64,000 nt of DNA, taken from NCBI GenBank assembly GCA_036156195.1, contig JAYZUZ010000019.1:55016-119015 (forward strand), in the 5' to 3' direction. The notes under the pieces were generated by a model. That model was not told the origin of the DNA and did not search any database. It saw only the letters and a list, made by a program, of their open reading frames with translations. Origin of the DNA: Abyssibacter sp036156195 (lineage in GTDB: Bacteria; Pseudomonadota; Gammaproteobacteria; Nevskiales; OUC007). Shown here one piece after another: positions 25,252 to 33,483 of this stretch (positions are counted from its first letter, which is position 1; the number at the start of each line of letters is the position of its first letter). A program made the translations under genes and the position numbers.

Positions 25252-26192
25252 TCGCTGCCTGAAAACTCTCGCAATGCCTCGATGACACGCTCGAGGGTCT
25301 CAGCATGTGCGTCACGCTGCGCGTCGGTCGCGATTGTCATGGGCGACCTCTCATGGCGCGTCCCATACCCGGCGACCTCGAGCGCTAGCTTGTGCGCCAC
25401 ATGCCATCCAAGCGCACTCACGACCTGATCAAAATACGGCTGCTCAATTCTGTCGAGATAACGCTGGACCGTCGGTGCGTCATTCGTGATGATCGCATCA
25501 TAGATCTTAGCTGCCGGTCCTGAGTCCAACATCAGGGATCCGTTGAGCCAGCTACGCAGCTGTCCGGTCTCTGCCAGGGCAGCCGCCCGACGTTTTCCCC
25601 CACCCGCAATGACAATGCTGTGTGTATCACCGAATCGAGCCAGCAGGTCACGTGCGATCCCATCGTCTTTTGAGTCTTCTTTCATCCCAACGACGCCCGC
25701 CATGCCCAGCGCTTGGTCGAGCAGTTGTTGCGGCCAGTCCACAAGACTGCCGTCAAATCCACTGACCAGTTTCATCTGGTGGATGAAACACGAGAGGCCT
25801 GCTCGAACCGGCGTCTGCAGATACGCAAGGACCGGATCGTCCTGCCCGAAGTAGCGTTCGGGAAAAAGCACCGAAATCGCATCTGGCTGGTACTCCTGGG
25901 CAGCGCGTTCGCAGAACTGCAGCAGATCGACCTGTCGCTGGCCGATCGGATGCCCGACGATGGCAGGAACACCCTTATCCCGCGCAGCTTCGCAGGTCAG
26001 ACGATTCACCGCATGAATCTCGTCTACCGAAAGCTGCTGATAACGCGTGTTGAACGCCATGGAATAAAGGCATGCAACGCCCGCGTTCGGCGCGATGCGA
26101 TCGAGATATGCTTCGAGTGCTGGCCAATCGATGGACTCGTCCGGACGGAAGAACATCGGAATAGAGAATGCGATGCCTTGAAGAAGATTCAC
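25248..26192 (-). CDS. DapA/NanA-superfamily aldolase-like protein
   Basis: 314 residues with a (beta/alpha)8 lyase pattern. VVGMKEDSKDD has the Schiff-base lysine position, and GHPIGQRQVDLLQFCERA and GGGKRRAAALAE match the superfamily. The canonical GTTGE substrate loop is replaced by YSMAFNTRYQQLS, and the catalytic Tyr region (usually Y-N-x-P) reads CFIHQMKLVSG. It is therefore unlikely to be dihydrodipicolinate synthase or a standard sialate lyase. Placed between an acylneuraminate-type cytidylyltransferase and a sugar-modifying set, it may make or process a keto-acid sugar. Start GTG 26192 overlaps the previous stop. Confidence 0.7.
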   Translation of the reverse strand: MNLLQGIAFSIPMFFRPDESIDWPALEAYLDRIAPNAGVACLYSMAFNTRYQQLSVDEIHAVNRLTCEAARDKGVPAIVGHPIGQRQVDLLQFCERAAQEYQPDAISVLFPERYFGQDDPVLAYLQTPVRAGLSCFIHQMKLVSGFDGSLVDWPQQLLDQALGMAGVVGMKEDSKDDGIARDLLARFGDTHSIVIAGGGKRRAAALAETGQLRSWLNGSLMLDSGPAAKIYDAIITNDAPTVQRYLDRIEQPYFDQVVSALGWHVAHKLALEVAGYGTRHERSPMTIATDAQRDAHAETLERVIEALREFSGSE

Positions 26193-26890
26193 TGCATTCG
26201 CCCCAGAACTAGCTCTGCCATGTTGAAATCCAGGTCGGTATCCACGTCAAGGCTTTCCTCAATGCTCATCAGGAATGGGATGGCGCCACTGTAAAACGTC
26301 CCCGTGCGAAGAAATGCATCAATCCGTTGGATGTAAATCGCGCCGTTGGGCCGATAAAGCGTTTCGATATCCTGGGAACGCGTCTGTCCGGTCACCATAG
26401 GGCTGGAATCGCCGAATACCGGTTCCCAGTCACCAGACTGCGACACCCGGAATGCAAACTGCACCGGAAAGTCGTATGGCCTCGCGGAAAACAACGCGCT
26501 TCCCTCCGTCTGCCATTGCGCCAGCGCGCGGCTCATCACGATCTGGGTCCGCAGCGGTGCTGTCGGCAGGCAAACGCCGAACCAGCCTCTTGGGAACAGT
26601 TCAGGAGAAGCATTGAGCAATCGGCGGATCTCGTCCGTCACCTTGGCGGTATCAGCTGCGGTTTCGGTCGGTCTGAGTACACATTTCACCGCATCACCGA
26701 ATGCCGAGTCGACCAAGTCCAGGTACTCCTGCGAGTCACTCGTGAAGATCACGTGCTCCACGTCATCGTGCCCCAAGCAAGCCCGCAAGGTATGAAACAT
26801 CAATGGCTCGCCCGCCAGCGGCCGCACATTCTTTCCTGCCAGCCGCTTGGAGCCGCTGCGCGCGGGAACAACAACGCTAAGCTTTCGCAC
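26189..26890 (-). CDS. NeuA-like CMP-nonulosonate cytidylyltransferase
   Basis: 233 residues from GTG 26890 with GGAGG six bases upstream; a TTG three bases earlier is less well spaced. The N-terminal nucleotide-binding motif VVVPARSGSKRLAGKNVRPL is typical of CMP-sialate/CMP-legionaminate/CMP-Kdo synthetases. IFTSDSQEYLDLV, CLPTAPLRT and ESLDVDTDLDFNMAE (metal-binding Asp pair near the end) follow the NeuA pattern. It should activate a nonulosonic acid with CTP, next to a NeuB-like synthase whose 3' end it overlaps by 14 bases. Which nine-carbon sugar is activated cannot be told from sequence. Confidence 0.85.
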   Translation of the reverse strand: MRKLSVVVPARSGSKRLAGKNVRPLAGEPLMFHTLRACLGHDDVEHVIFTSDSQEYLDLVDSAFGDAVKCVLRPTETAADTAKVTDEIRRLLNASPELFPRGWFGVCLPTAPLRTQIVMSRALAQWQTEGSALFSARPYDFPVQFAFRVSQSGDWEPVFGDSSPMVTGQTRSQDIETLYRPNGAIYIQRIDAFLRTGTFYSGAIPFLMSIEESLDVDTDLDFNMAELVLGRMQ

Positions 26891-29186
26891 CAAAGGCCTC
26901 CGTCAACCGGTCCAGTGCAATGCCGAACCCTTCCATATCATTCATGTGACCGTTCCAAACTTCAGCAATCCAGGGCCGCTGCCCACCTGACAGATCAAGA
27001 ATTGAGTTCACGCGGCGCATGTCAATCAACCCACTGCCAATCTGCAAGCCTTCTCCATTAGGCGGCCGTGCATCCGCAACATGGCAATAACCAATCACAT
27101 CCGCAAGCCGGGCGAGATCATCGTAAAAATCCCGCTGAAGATGGTCGCAGGCCAAGTAGGAATGACTCAGATCCATACAGAACTCAACACGCCCATGCGC
27201 CTGAATTGCGAGCAGGTCTTCCGGGGAGACGAACAAGCGATGCCGGCCCTGCCCCCCGAAATGCCAAGGATAAGGTGGCATGGTCTGGGGTAGCATATGA
27301 ATTCCGGCGTCCCAGACCCGACCGCGCATCGCAACAACACGGTCGAAAGCCTCTGTGCGATTGAGCGTCGGCACCTCGCCAGACGCTTGGCTGCGCCCAA
27401 CCGCCCCTCCGACATTGACGATCAGGTAGGGACGCTGATCGCAGCGGGCAGCATCGGCCACGCGGAGACACCAGTCCACCGTCTCGAGTAGCAGGGCATC
27501 GGATCGTGCACGAACCTCTGGATCGTCAGAAACCAGATCCAGAACGAATTCGTGATCGAATTGCTCCGGAGCATGAAACGCCATGTCTGTGTCCCGAAGC
27601 ACTTCGGCGACCTGTTCGGCGGGTTGCTCCAAGTCTGTTGCGAAGAGGTGATACTCCACAAACGCGGGGGAAAAACGTGCTTGTACATCGCGAGCGTCTC
27701 GCTGTCGTACGGGGAGCCCAAACCGGCCGAGCCGTTCTCGGCGGATGGACTGCCCGGCTGACAGGCTGGAGAAGTCAGCGGCCATGAGTGGCGCATGGCG
27801 CCCCCGATCCCGGGCCAGCGGACGTCCGCGGAGGTCCCGTTCCCACTCGAGAGGTGACAGCCCAATACGAGGTGAGCGAACGATCACGTCTTCGGGCTGG
27901 ACAACTTCCCCCGCCCGCTTGTCTCGCACGAGGTAGAGCCCCTTCTCAAGCGCGACTGCGTTGAGCACCTCGCCTTGGGATACCGAGCGTGACGGACCGC
28001 TATCAGCTTCGATCGCTTCCGCTGCATCGTCAAGCTGCGCGCAGAGCAGCGCAAGTTCTTCGGGCAGCAGCGAAGCGGAATGGTCCATGCCCTCCTGAGA
28101 GCGATCCAGCGTCAGATGTTTCTCAATGACCACGCACCCACGGCTCGCCGCGATGAGCGGAATATGCGTACCTCGCTCATGTCCGGAATAACCCACCAGA
28201 CCACTGGGTGACAGACGGCGCAAGGTATCGACAAATGCCAGCTGTACATCGGAAAACGCGGTGGGGTACGTTGAGTTGGTGTGTAGGAAGGTGCAATCGA
28301 TATAGGCACGACGTAGTTGTGCAGCCACGTACTCAATGTCGACGGCCGTATTCATGCCAGTTGACATGAGCACCGGCACGTCCGCGTGGACGAGATCTCG
28401 ATGCAGGATCAGGTTGGAGAAGTCGGCAGAAGCGATCTTGATGCCATCCGGCCTATACTCCAAGAGCCAGCGCAAGCTGGGGGTGTCAAATGGGGTGCAG
28501 ACAGCCGCCAAACCGAGTGAGCGTGCATAGTCCATTAGCTCGGCAATCTGGGCATGCGACAGATTGAAGCGCGCGAGCTGTCGAATGGTGTATGCCGTCG
28601 AGTAATCCGTAGCGCGAAGATATGCCTCGTCGAGGGACACGTAGAGTTCAGAAAGGCAGCGAGCCTGAAACTTGACCGCATTTGCGCCCGCAGCCGCGGC
28701 CGCATCAACCAACTTCCGTGCTGTATCCATCGAGCCGTTGTGATTGTTGCCAATCTCGGCGATGACGAAGGGCCGGCTACCCGGGCGGTAGCGCTTTCCC
28801 GCGATCTCGAGACCAAGATCGCGCGTGCGTTCAAATACACGTGTGCATTGACCATGCTGGTCAAGCACCGGAATGACGTTGCCCAATTGCTTATCGAACT
28901 GCATCAGATGCTGGGCGTAGTCGTCCCCAATATGCAGTCGTTCGAACGAACCGTTCCACTTGACGATCGCTTCTGGCGAAACATTGCCCGCAATGGCGCG
29001 GATGAGATCGCCTCGGCTACAACTCCCCACGCAGACACCGTCATCATTCGTGGCGAACACGGTGTTAACCTGAGCGTCCGAGAAACGGACTGCGACGTCC
29101 CGCACCGTAGCGGTCTGTGGCAAGAGAAACTGATCTGGTCGGGTTCGCAGACTCCAAGTCTGTCGAGTCGAACTGCCAATGGTCAT
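26877..29186 (-). CDS. CBS - NeuB-like nonulosonate synthase - xylose-isomerase-type TIM barrel fusion
   Basis: 769 residues, about twice the size of a normal NeuB. Residues about 1-125 form a CBS-like pair (VRDVAVRFSDAQVNTVFATN, VIPVLDQHGQCTRVFE). Residues about 135-390 are a NeuB barrel: FVIAEIGNNHNGSMDTA, ANAVKFQ, DGIKIASADFSNL, LMSTGMNT, LVGYSGHERG, EKHLTLDRSQEGMDHSAS. A SAF-like antifreeze domain follows (about 400-465, VALEKGLYLVRDKRAGEVV). Residues about 495-769 resemble an AP-endonuclease-2/xylose-isomerase barrel with FCMDLSHSYL, GYCHVADARP and IAEVWNGH as possible metal sites. NeuB condenses PEP with a hexose to a nonulosonic acid; the last barrel could isomerise or epimerise its substrate. 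The start overlaps the previous stop (ATGA). Confidence 0.88.
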   Translation of the reverse strand: MTIGSSTRQTWSLRTRPDQFLLPQTATVRDVAVRFSDAQVNTVFATNDDGVCVGSCSRGDLIRAIAGNVSPEAIVKWNGSFERLHIGDDYAQHLMQFDKQLGNVIPVLDQHGQCTRVFERTRDLGLEIAGKRYRPGSRPFVIAEIGNNHNGSMDTARKLVDAAAAAGANAVKFQARCLSELYVSLDEAYLRATDYSTAYTIRQLARFNLSHAQIAELMDYARSLGLAAVCTPFDTPSLRWLLEYRPDGIKIASADFSNLILHRDLVHADVPVLMSTGMNTAVDIEYVAAQLRRAYIDCTFLHTNSTYPTAFSDVQLAFVDTLRRLSPSGLVGYSGHERGTHIPLIAASRGCVVIEKHLTLDRSQEGMDHSASLLPEELALLCAQLDDAAEAIEADSGPSRSVSQGEVLNAVALEKGLYLVRDKRAGEVVQPEDVIVRSPRIGLSPLEWERDLRGRPLARDRGRHAPLMAADFSSLSAGQSIRRERLGRFGLPVRQRDARDVQARFSPAFVEYHLFATDLEQPAEQVAEVLRDTDMAFHAPEQFDHEFVLDLVSDDPEVRARSDALLLETVDWCLRVADAARCDQRPYLIVNVGGAVGRSQASGEVPTLNRTEAFDRVVAMRGRVWDAGIHMLPQTMPPYPWHFGGQGRHRLFVSPEDLLAIQAHGRVEFCMDLSHSYLACDHLQRDFYDDLARLADVIGYCHVADARPPNGEGLQIGSGLIDMRRVNSILDLSGGQRPWIAEVWNGHMNDMEGFGIALDRLTEAFGAKA

Positions 29187-30625
29187 GCGCGAAGTCTCCC
29201 GTGCTGCCGATCAGACCGGGTCTGCTGCCAGGCTTTCAGCGCCGCGCGAATGTCTGTCTCTGACTCTGCATACTGGCATTGCTGTCCGTCGATGTAATCC
29301 GCCAATCCCTCCCGGGCATTTGGATGGATAAACAGGCAACGCTTCCCGAGCTGCAGCGACTCCACCCCCACCGTCGAAAATCCCGTAATGCAGAGCGAAC
29401 TACGTGCGAGGACAGCCTCAATCGGCTCGGCTTCAGGCATCTGGACCACGAGGGACCCTTGGTAAGGGGCGTCCTCAAAGGTGCGTCGAATCAGCTCAGC
29501 AGAATCAGTATCCCGAGGATGCAGTCTGACAATCACCTCGGTCTCTGGATCGAGACAGCCAAGCGCCGGAATCAACGCCACATTGAAAGTGACGGGCCAC
29601 TCTTGGAGCGCGATGAGAATCCGGCTTCCCTCACTAGGTTGATCCGCAACTGGATGGTGAGTCCTTAGGCGTTCCAGCCACAGGTTCCCTGTAACCCGCG
29701 CACAAAAACCGGCACTAGGGTAGAGAGACATCCACCGCGTCGCTCGCCGCTTCGCAACATCGTCCCACACGCGAAACTCTCGGGGTAACGTCGTGGCGGT
29801 GCTCAGATCAACGGGCATGTCCTGCAACGCGTACATCGGATGCTCATCATTTTGAATACCGTGCTGATACTCTGAGGGGGTACATCCACGCAGATGGGCC
29901 GATGCGGTCAACGCCATCGCGTCGACCGTGTAGTAAACAACGGACACAAGCTCACAGTCCGGTGCAAATCGGATGAACCAGCTATACAGCCGGCGCACCC
30001 CCCGCGCACGATCAAGGTGACGTTCGACTCGGCGGGAGAACTGACGTCGAGTCAAGCCAACGGGCAAGGCATGGAGTTCACCCAGAGCATCGGTGACAAG
30101 CTGCGCGGGCTCTCGTGATCCTCGCGAGAACACCGTCATCAATCGTTGTAGGAGCAACACCACCAAACTGATATTGATAATCGGTACGCCATCCGGCGAC
30201 CGATAGAAAGCCGGACCCAGCCCGGTTTCGAGCATAAGCACACGACCATGTGACGCGGCCCAATCACGAACAACGCTGTCTGCGTGTTTACTGACCGCGG
30301 AATCTCCTGATCGTCCGAACGCGCGGTGCGAGGCTGGCACTACCACGCAACGCGTCGGCTTCATGCGCCGTAAGCGCAGCAAATTCGGCAAAAACAACAA
30401 CAGCTGCCACGAACCGTATCGGAACAGCGCCACCAACGACCGTGGCTTCTTCCGCCCCCGGCGCCGCAGGTGCTCAAAAAGAAAGACTCGCACGGCTAGG
30501 TGCAGGTCAGCTTCCAGATACCCACGCCGGACAAGCGCACAGAGCACCTCGGAAATCGTGGCGCGCAACTGTGCTCCGGATACCATTCGTCCTTCAGTGC
30601 CTACGCTTTGAAATAGCCACGTCAC
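29183..30625 (-). CDS. GT-B-like capsule/surface polysaccharide protein, function unknown
   Basis: 480 residues from GTG 30625 (GTGA overlap with the gene before); an ATG thirteen codons in is an alternative. The second half resembles GT-B glycosyltransferases or polyprenyl-independent polysaccharide transferases: PSEYQHGIQNDEHPMYAL is like the F/YQHG motif of capsule and sialyltransferase-like proteins, and EVIVRLHPRDTDSAELIRR and SSLCITGFSTVGVESLQLGK form the usual donor-site region (H-P, then S-T-x-x-x-E). No signal peptide. It could transfer the nonulosonic acid made by the adjacent genes. No family name can be assigned with confidence. Confidence 0.65.
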   Translation of the reverse strand: MTWLFQSVGTEGRMVSGAQLRATISEVLCALVRRGYLEADLHLAVRVFLFEHLRRRGRKKPRSLVALFRYGSWQLLLFLPNLLRLRRMKPTRCVVVPASHRAFGRSGDSAVSKHADSVVRDWAASHGRVLMLETGLGPAFYRSPDGVPIINISLVVLLLQRLMTVFSRGSREPAQLVTDALGELHALPVGLTRRQFSRRVERHLDRARGVRRLYSWFIRFAPDCELVSVVYYTVDAMALTASAHLRGCTPSEYQHGIQNDEHPMYALQDMPVDLSTATTLPREFRVWDDVAKRRATRWMSLYPSAGFCARVTGNLWLERLRTHHPVADQPSEGSRILIALQEWPVTFNVALIPALGCLDPETEVIVRLHPRDTDSAELIRRTFEDAPYQGSLVVQMPEAEPIEAVLARSSLCITGFSTVGVESLQLGKRCLFIHPNAREGLADYIDGQQCQYAESETDIRAALKAWQQTRSDRQHGRLRA

Positions 30626-31656
30626 GATGCGAAGGCTGTTAGTGATCGATAAATGGTGTCGGTCACGTCGCAGGTGTCTTCAAGCAAGCGAAGCCGCCGC
30701 AGCTGGGCCTCTTTAGGTACGAGCGCCAACACTTTTTCAATCCCTCGGCTGACTGCTGCCGGATCCGTGGACCCAACAACCCTTACGAGACCGTAGCGCC
30801 TCTCGATGTCATCCAGATAACCGCGTGAAACTTGAGCTGCGTAGAGAGCCGGCACCCCAAGAACCGCGCTCTCTGACGCAAGCGTTGCGCTCTCGCCGAT
30901 GCAAGCTCGGCAGAACGCCAACAGATGGTGCAGATGCTCCGGGCGGCCTTGGTAAACCCGGTCGGCCAAATCTGAAGGCAACGGGGATTCGGTAGATATG
31001 ATGACCCGGCCCTTGCGCTCCAGCAGTGCCACGACGGTCCGCAGCGTCGATTCCGACCAGCCTGCTTCGCCCACATCGTGATTCGCCTGCCAGGAAACGA
31101 CTCGCACCAGAAATGTGTCGCCCTCTGCTGCCAGCCCACAGCGTGACTGAGCAATCTCGTGGCTCGGCTCAAAGTATTCAGGCCGCAAGTATGCGAGTTC
31201 GTGGTAGCCGCGATAACGCACGGTCCGGCGGGACGGCGTCCAAGCTGTGTAGCAATCCGGCACATAAAGCCGCGTTGCAGCCGGGTAGGTCAGGCTGTTC
31301 TGCAGCGTCGCGTGCTCGGTGTCATAAAAAATCACGGATGGGCGACGACATAGAACCCCCGCATGTGCAGCGAAGATCCCCCCTACGCCGGTGAGTAGGT
31401 CCGGCTTCTCTGCCCGGACAAAGGACACGAGAGCACGCAATCGACTGAGATACTCCCAGCCCATACCATGTAGTCGCCCATCGTTCTGTCTGGAAAGACA
31501 ACAATGGTCCGCGCCAATGGCATCCAAGAGCTCAACTGCACAGTCTTTTTCTCTGCTCGTGACCAGAACCTGGTGCCCTGCTTCGATCAGTCGTTGACAG
31601 ACGTGCCGATAGAAATGAACGTGCGCGGGGTGGCCTATATCAACGAGGACTTTCAA
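30622..31656 (-). CDS. DUF354-family GT-B-fold protein
   Basis: 344 residues from a TTG at 31656, chosen because AAGGAGG lies five bases upstream and homology begins at LKVLVDIGHPAHVHFYRHV; an ATG at 31689 would add 11 residues that merely encode the ribosome site. The DUF354 pattern (DIGHPAHVHFY, LVTSREKD, LLTGVGGIFAAHAG, ESATLASESAVLGVPAL) belongs to a family with the same fold as UDP-GlcNAc 2-epimerases and GT-B transferases. Since no NeuC is present in the cluster, it could supply that epimerase step or act as a glycosyltransferase. It starts 36 bases after the dehydrogenase gene and overlaps the next gene (GTGA). Confidence 0.75.
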   Translation of the reverse strand: MKVLVDIGHPAHVHFYRHVCQRLIEAGHQVLVTSREKDCAVELLDAIGADHCCLSRQNDGRLHGMGWEYLSRLRALVSFVRAEKPDLLTGVGGIFAAHAGVLCRRPSVIFYDTEHATLQNSLTYPAATRLYVPDCYTAWTPSRRTVRYRGYHELAYLRPEYFEPSHEIAQSRCGLAAEGDTFLVRVVSWQANHDVGEAGWSESTLRTVVALLERKGRVIISTESPLPSDLADRVYQGRPEHLHHLLAFCRACIGESATLASESAVLGVPALYAAQVSRGYLDDIERRYGLVRVVGSTDPAAVSRGIEKVLALVPKEAQLRRLRLLEDTCDVTDTIYRSLTAFAS

Positions 31657-31692
31657 CCCCGCCTCCTTGCACGTGGGCGTACCCCACATCGC

Positions 31693-32967
31693 TCATAAGC
31701 GTTCAACACAGTCCGCATTACTGTCCTCATCCGACAGCGTGCCTGGAACATCAAAAACGACGCCTCCTGGGTGGGACCAAGCCTTCACACATCGAAGATC
31801 GACGGCCGCGAACGCCTCGTGGCCTACCGCAATAAGAGTTCCTGCAATATCAGAAAGCTGCTCCAACGGGAGCACGCGAATTCCGTGCTCCTGCAGCAAT
31901 TTTTGTGGATCAACCACGGGATCCACCACCAGGGGCTCTATCCCGTATTGCCTCAGTTCTTCAATGAGATCGAACACCCGAGAGTTGCGTGTGTCCGGGC
32001 AGTTCGCCTTGAACGAGAGCCCCAACACCGCGACACGTGCGCCTTGGACAACGAATCCCGCTCGAATGAGTTGTTTTACAAGACGAGAGGCGACGTATTG
32101 TCCGAACGTATCGTTAATTCGACGACCAGCCAAGATAACTTCGGGGTGATAGCCAACCGTTTCGGCCTTATACGTCAAGTAATATGGGTCTACACCGATG
32201 CAATGCCCCCCAACCAGACCAGGTCGGAAGGGCAAGAAATTCCATTTGGTACCGGCCGTTTCAAGCACGTCCAGCGTGTCGATTCCGAGGCGATGGAATA
32301 TGATCGCAAGTTCGTTCATCAGAGCGATATTAAGATCACGCTGCGTGTTCTCGATCACCTTCGCCGCTTCCGCCACTCGGATAGATTTCGCTCTGTAAAT
32401 TCCAGCCTCGACAACCCGTTCGTACAAGGCTGCCACCCTTTCCAAGGTTTCCGCATCTTCCGCAGACACAACTTTCACAGTCGTTCGCAGCGAGTGCTCA
32501 CGGTCTCCGGGATTAATGCGTTCCGGAGAGTATGCGAGCTTGAAATCCACACCTCTCTTAAGACCGGAGGCTTGCTCGAGCAACGGTGCCAAAACCTCAT
32601 CCGTCAGACCGGGATACACCGTGGATTCCAGTACGACGATCACGCCCTTTTTTAGATTCTTGCCAACGCTTCTGGCCGCGCTCGTCAGTGGGCTCAAATC
32701 TGGCTGACGCGCGTCGGTCACAGGTGTTGGCACGGTAATGATGACGATATCCGCTTCGCAGATTTGCGCGGGGTCGCCTGTGAACTCAGCATGCGCTGCA
32801 GAATTAAACGCGCTTGGTGGAGACTCCCCCGTCGGATCCGACCCCGCCTTCAGAGCCAGAATCCGCTGTTGATCGGTATCGATCCCAATGGTCCGCGTCA
32901 GCTGACCGAACGCAAGTGCCAGCGGCAGGCCAACGTAGCCAAGGCCAACTACAGCAATGGTTTCCAA
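31693..32967 (-). CDS. Nucleotide-sugar 6-dehydrogenase (WbpO/TviB-like)
   Basis: 424 residues. An N-terminal Rossmann domain (TIAVVGLGYVGLPLALAF), the central YSPERINPGD motif, the catalytic Cys in LVGGHCIGVDPYYLT and a C-terminal domain with VLGLSFKANCPDTRNSRV identify a UDP-sugar dehydrogenase of the UDP-HexNAc type (WbpO/TviB/WbpA group). It oxidises C6 of a UDP-hexose(amine) to a uronic acid. TTG start at 32967 with GGGGGAAGG upstream. First gene of the nine-gene minus-strand glycan operon, separated from rplQ by a terminator. The exact substrate (UDP-GlcNAc, UDP-GalNAc or UDP-Glc) is not decided by sequence reading. Confidence 0.9.
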   Translation of the reverse strand: METIAVVGLGYVGLPLALAFGQLTRTIGIDTDQQRILALKAGSDPTGESPPSAFNSAAHAEFTGDPAQICEADIVIITVPTPVTDARQPDLSPLTSAARSVGKNLKKGVIVVLESTVYPGLTDEVLAPLLEQASGLKRGVDFKLAYSPERINPGDREHSLRTTVKVVSAEDAETLERVAALYERVVEAGIYRAKSIRVAEAAKVIENTQRDLNIALMNELAIIFHRLGIDTLDVLETAGTKWNFLPFRPGLVGGHCIGVDPYYLTYKAETVGYHPEVILAGRRINDTFGQYVASRLVKQLIRAGFVVQGARVAVLGLSFKANCPDTRNSRVFDLIEELRQYGIEPLVVDPVVDPQKLLQEHGIRVLPLEQLSDIAGTLIAVGHEAFAAVDLRCVKAWSHPGGVVFDVPGTLSDEDSNADCVERL

Positions 32968-33014
32968 ATTGCCTTCCCCCGTGCAGGCACGCGATGTTCA
33001 CGCGCCCCAGAAAC

Positions 33015-33042
33015 GACATCGGGCGCCGAAGCGCCCGATGTC
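33015..33042 (-). terminator. Terminator after rplQ (end of the alpha operon)
   Basis: A perfect 12-bp inverted repeat, GACATCGGGCGC (33015-33026) and GCGCCCGATGTC (33031-33042), with a CGAA/TTCG tetraloop, 24 bases beyond the rplQ stop. On the minus strand it is followed by GTTTC, a short T-tract. It insulates the ribosomal operons from the downstream sugar-dehydrogenase operon. Confidence 0.85.
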
Positions 33043-33065
33043 ATTATGCCTTGTTACGCCCCGAC

Positions 33066-33455
33066 TTAGGAGGCGTCGGCTTCGTTGTCGGTGCCGACCG
33101 GACGGTCCACAAGCTCAACGTACGCCATGGGCGCATTGTCACCAGGACGGAATCCACACTTGAGGATCCGGATATAGCCACCCGGACGCTCCTTGTAGCG
33201 CGGACCGAGATCGGTGAACAGCTTGCCGACGGTCTTCTTGTCACGCAGACGGTCGAAAGTGATCCGGCGATTGTGCACGGAGTCTTCCTTGGCGCGCGTG
33301 ATCAGCGGTTCAGCGAAACGACGCAGTTCCTTGGCCTTCGGCAAGGTGGTGCGAATCATTTCGTGCTCGAAAAGCGAGTTGGCCAGGTTCTGCATCATCG
33401 ACTTGCGATGACCCTGCTCACGTCCGAAATTGGTTCCAGCGTTACGATGCCGCAT
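33066..33455 (-). CDS. rplQ: 50S ribosomal protein L17
   Basis: 129 residues; MRHRNAGTNFGREQGHRKSM...LANSLFEHEMIRTTLPKAKEL is the standard bacterial L17 start, and the protein ends with a short acidic tail (GTDNEADAS). A component of the large subunit near the exit tunnel. Last gene of the alpha operon (rpsM-rpsK-rpsD-rpoA-rplQ), 28 bases after rpoA and followed by a strong hairpin terminator. Confidence 0.97.
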   Translation of the reverse strand: MRHRNAGTNFGREQGHRKSMMQNLANSLFEHEMIRTTLPKAKELRRFAEPLITRAKEDSVHNRRITFDRLRDKKTVGKLFTDLGPRYKERPGGYIRILKCGFRPGDNAPMAYVELVDRPVGTDNEADAS

Positions 33456-33483
33456 GGCTCTCTATCTCCAGTCCCGGCCTGAT

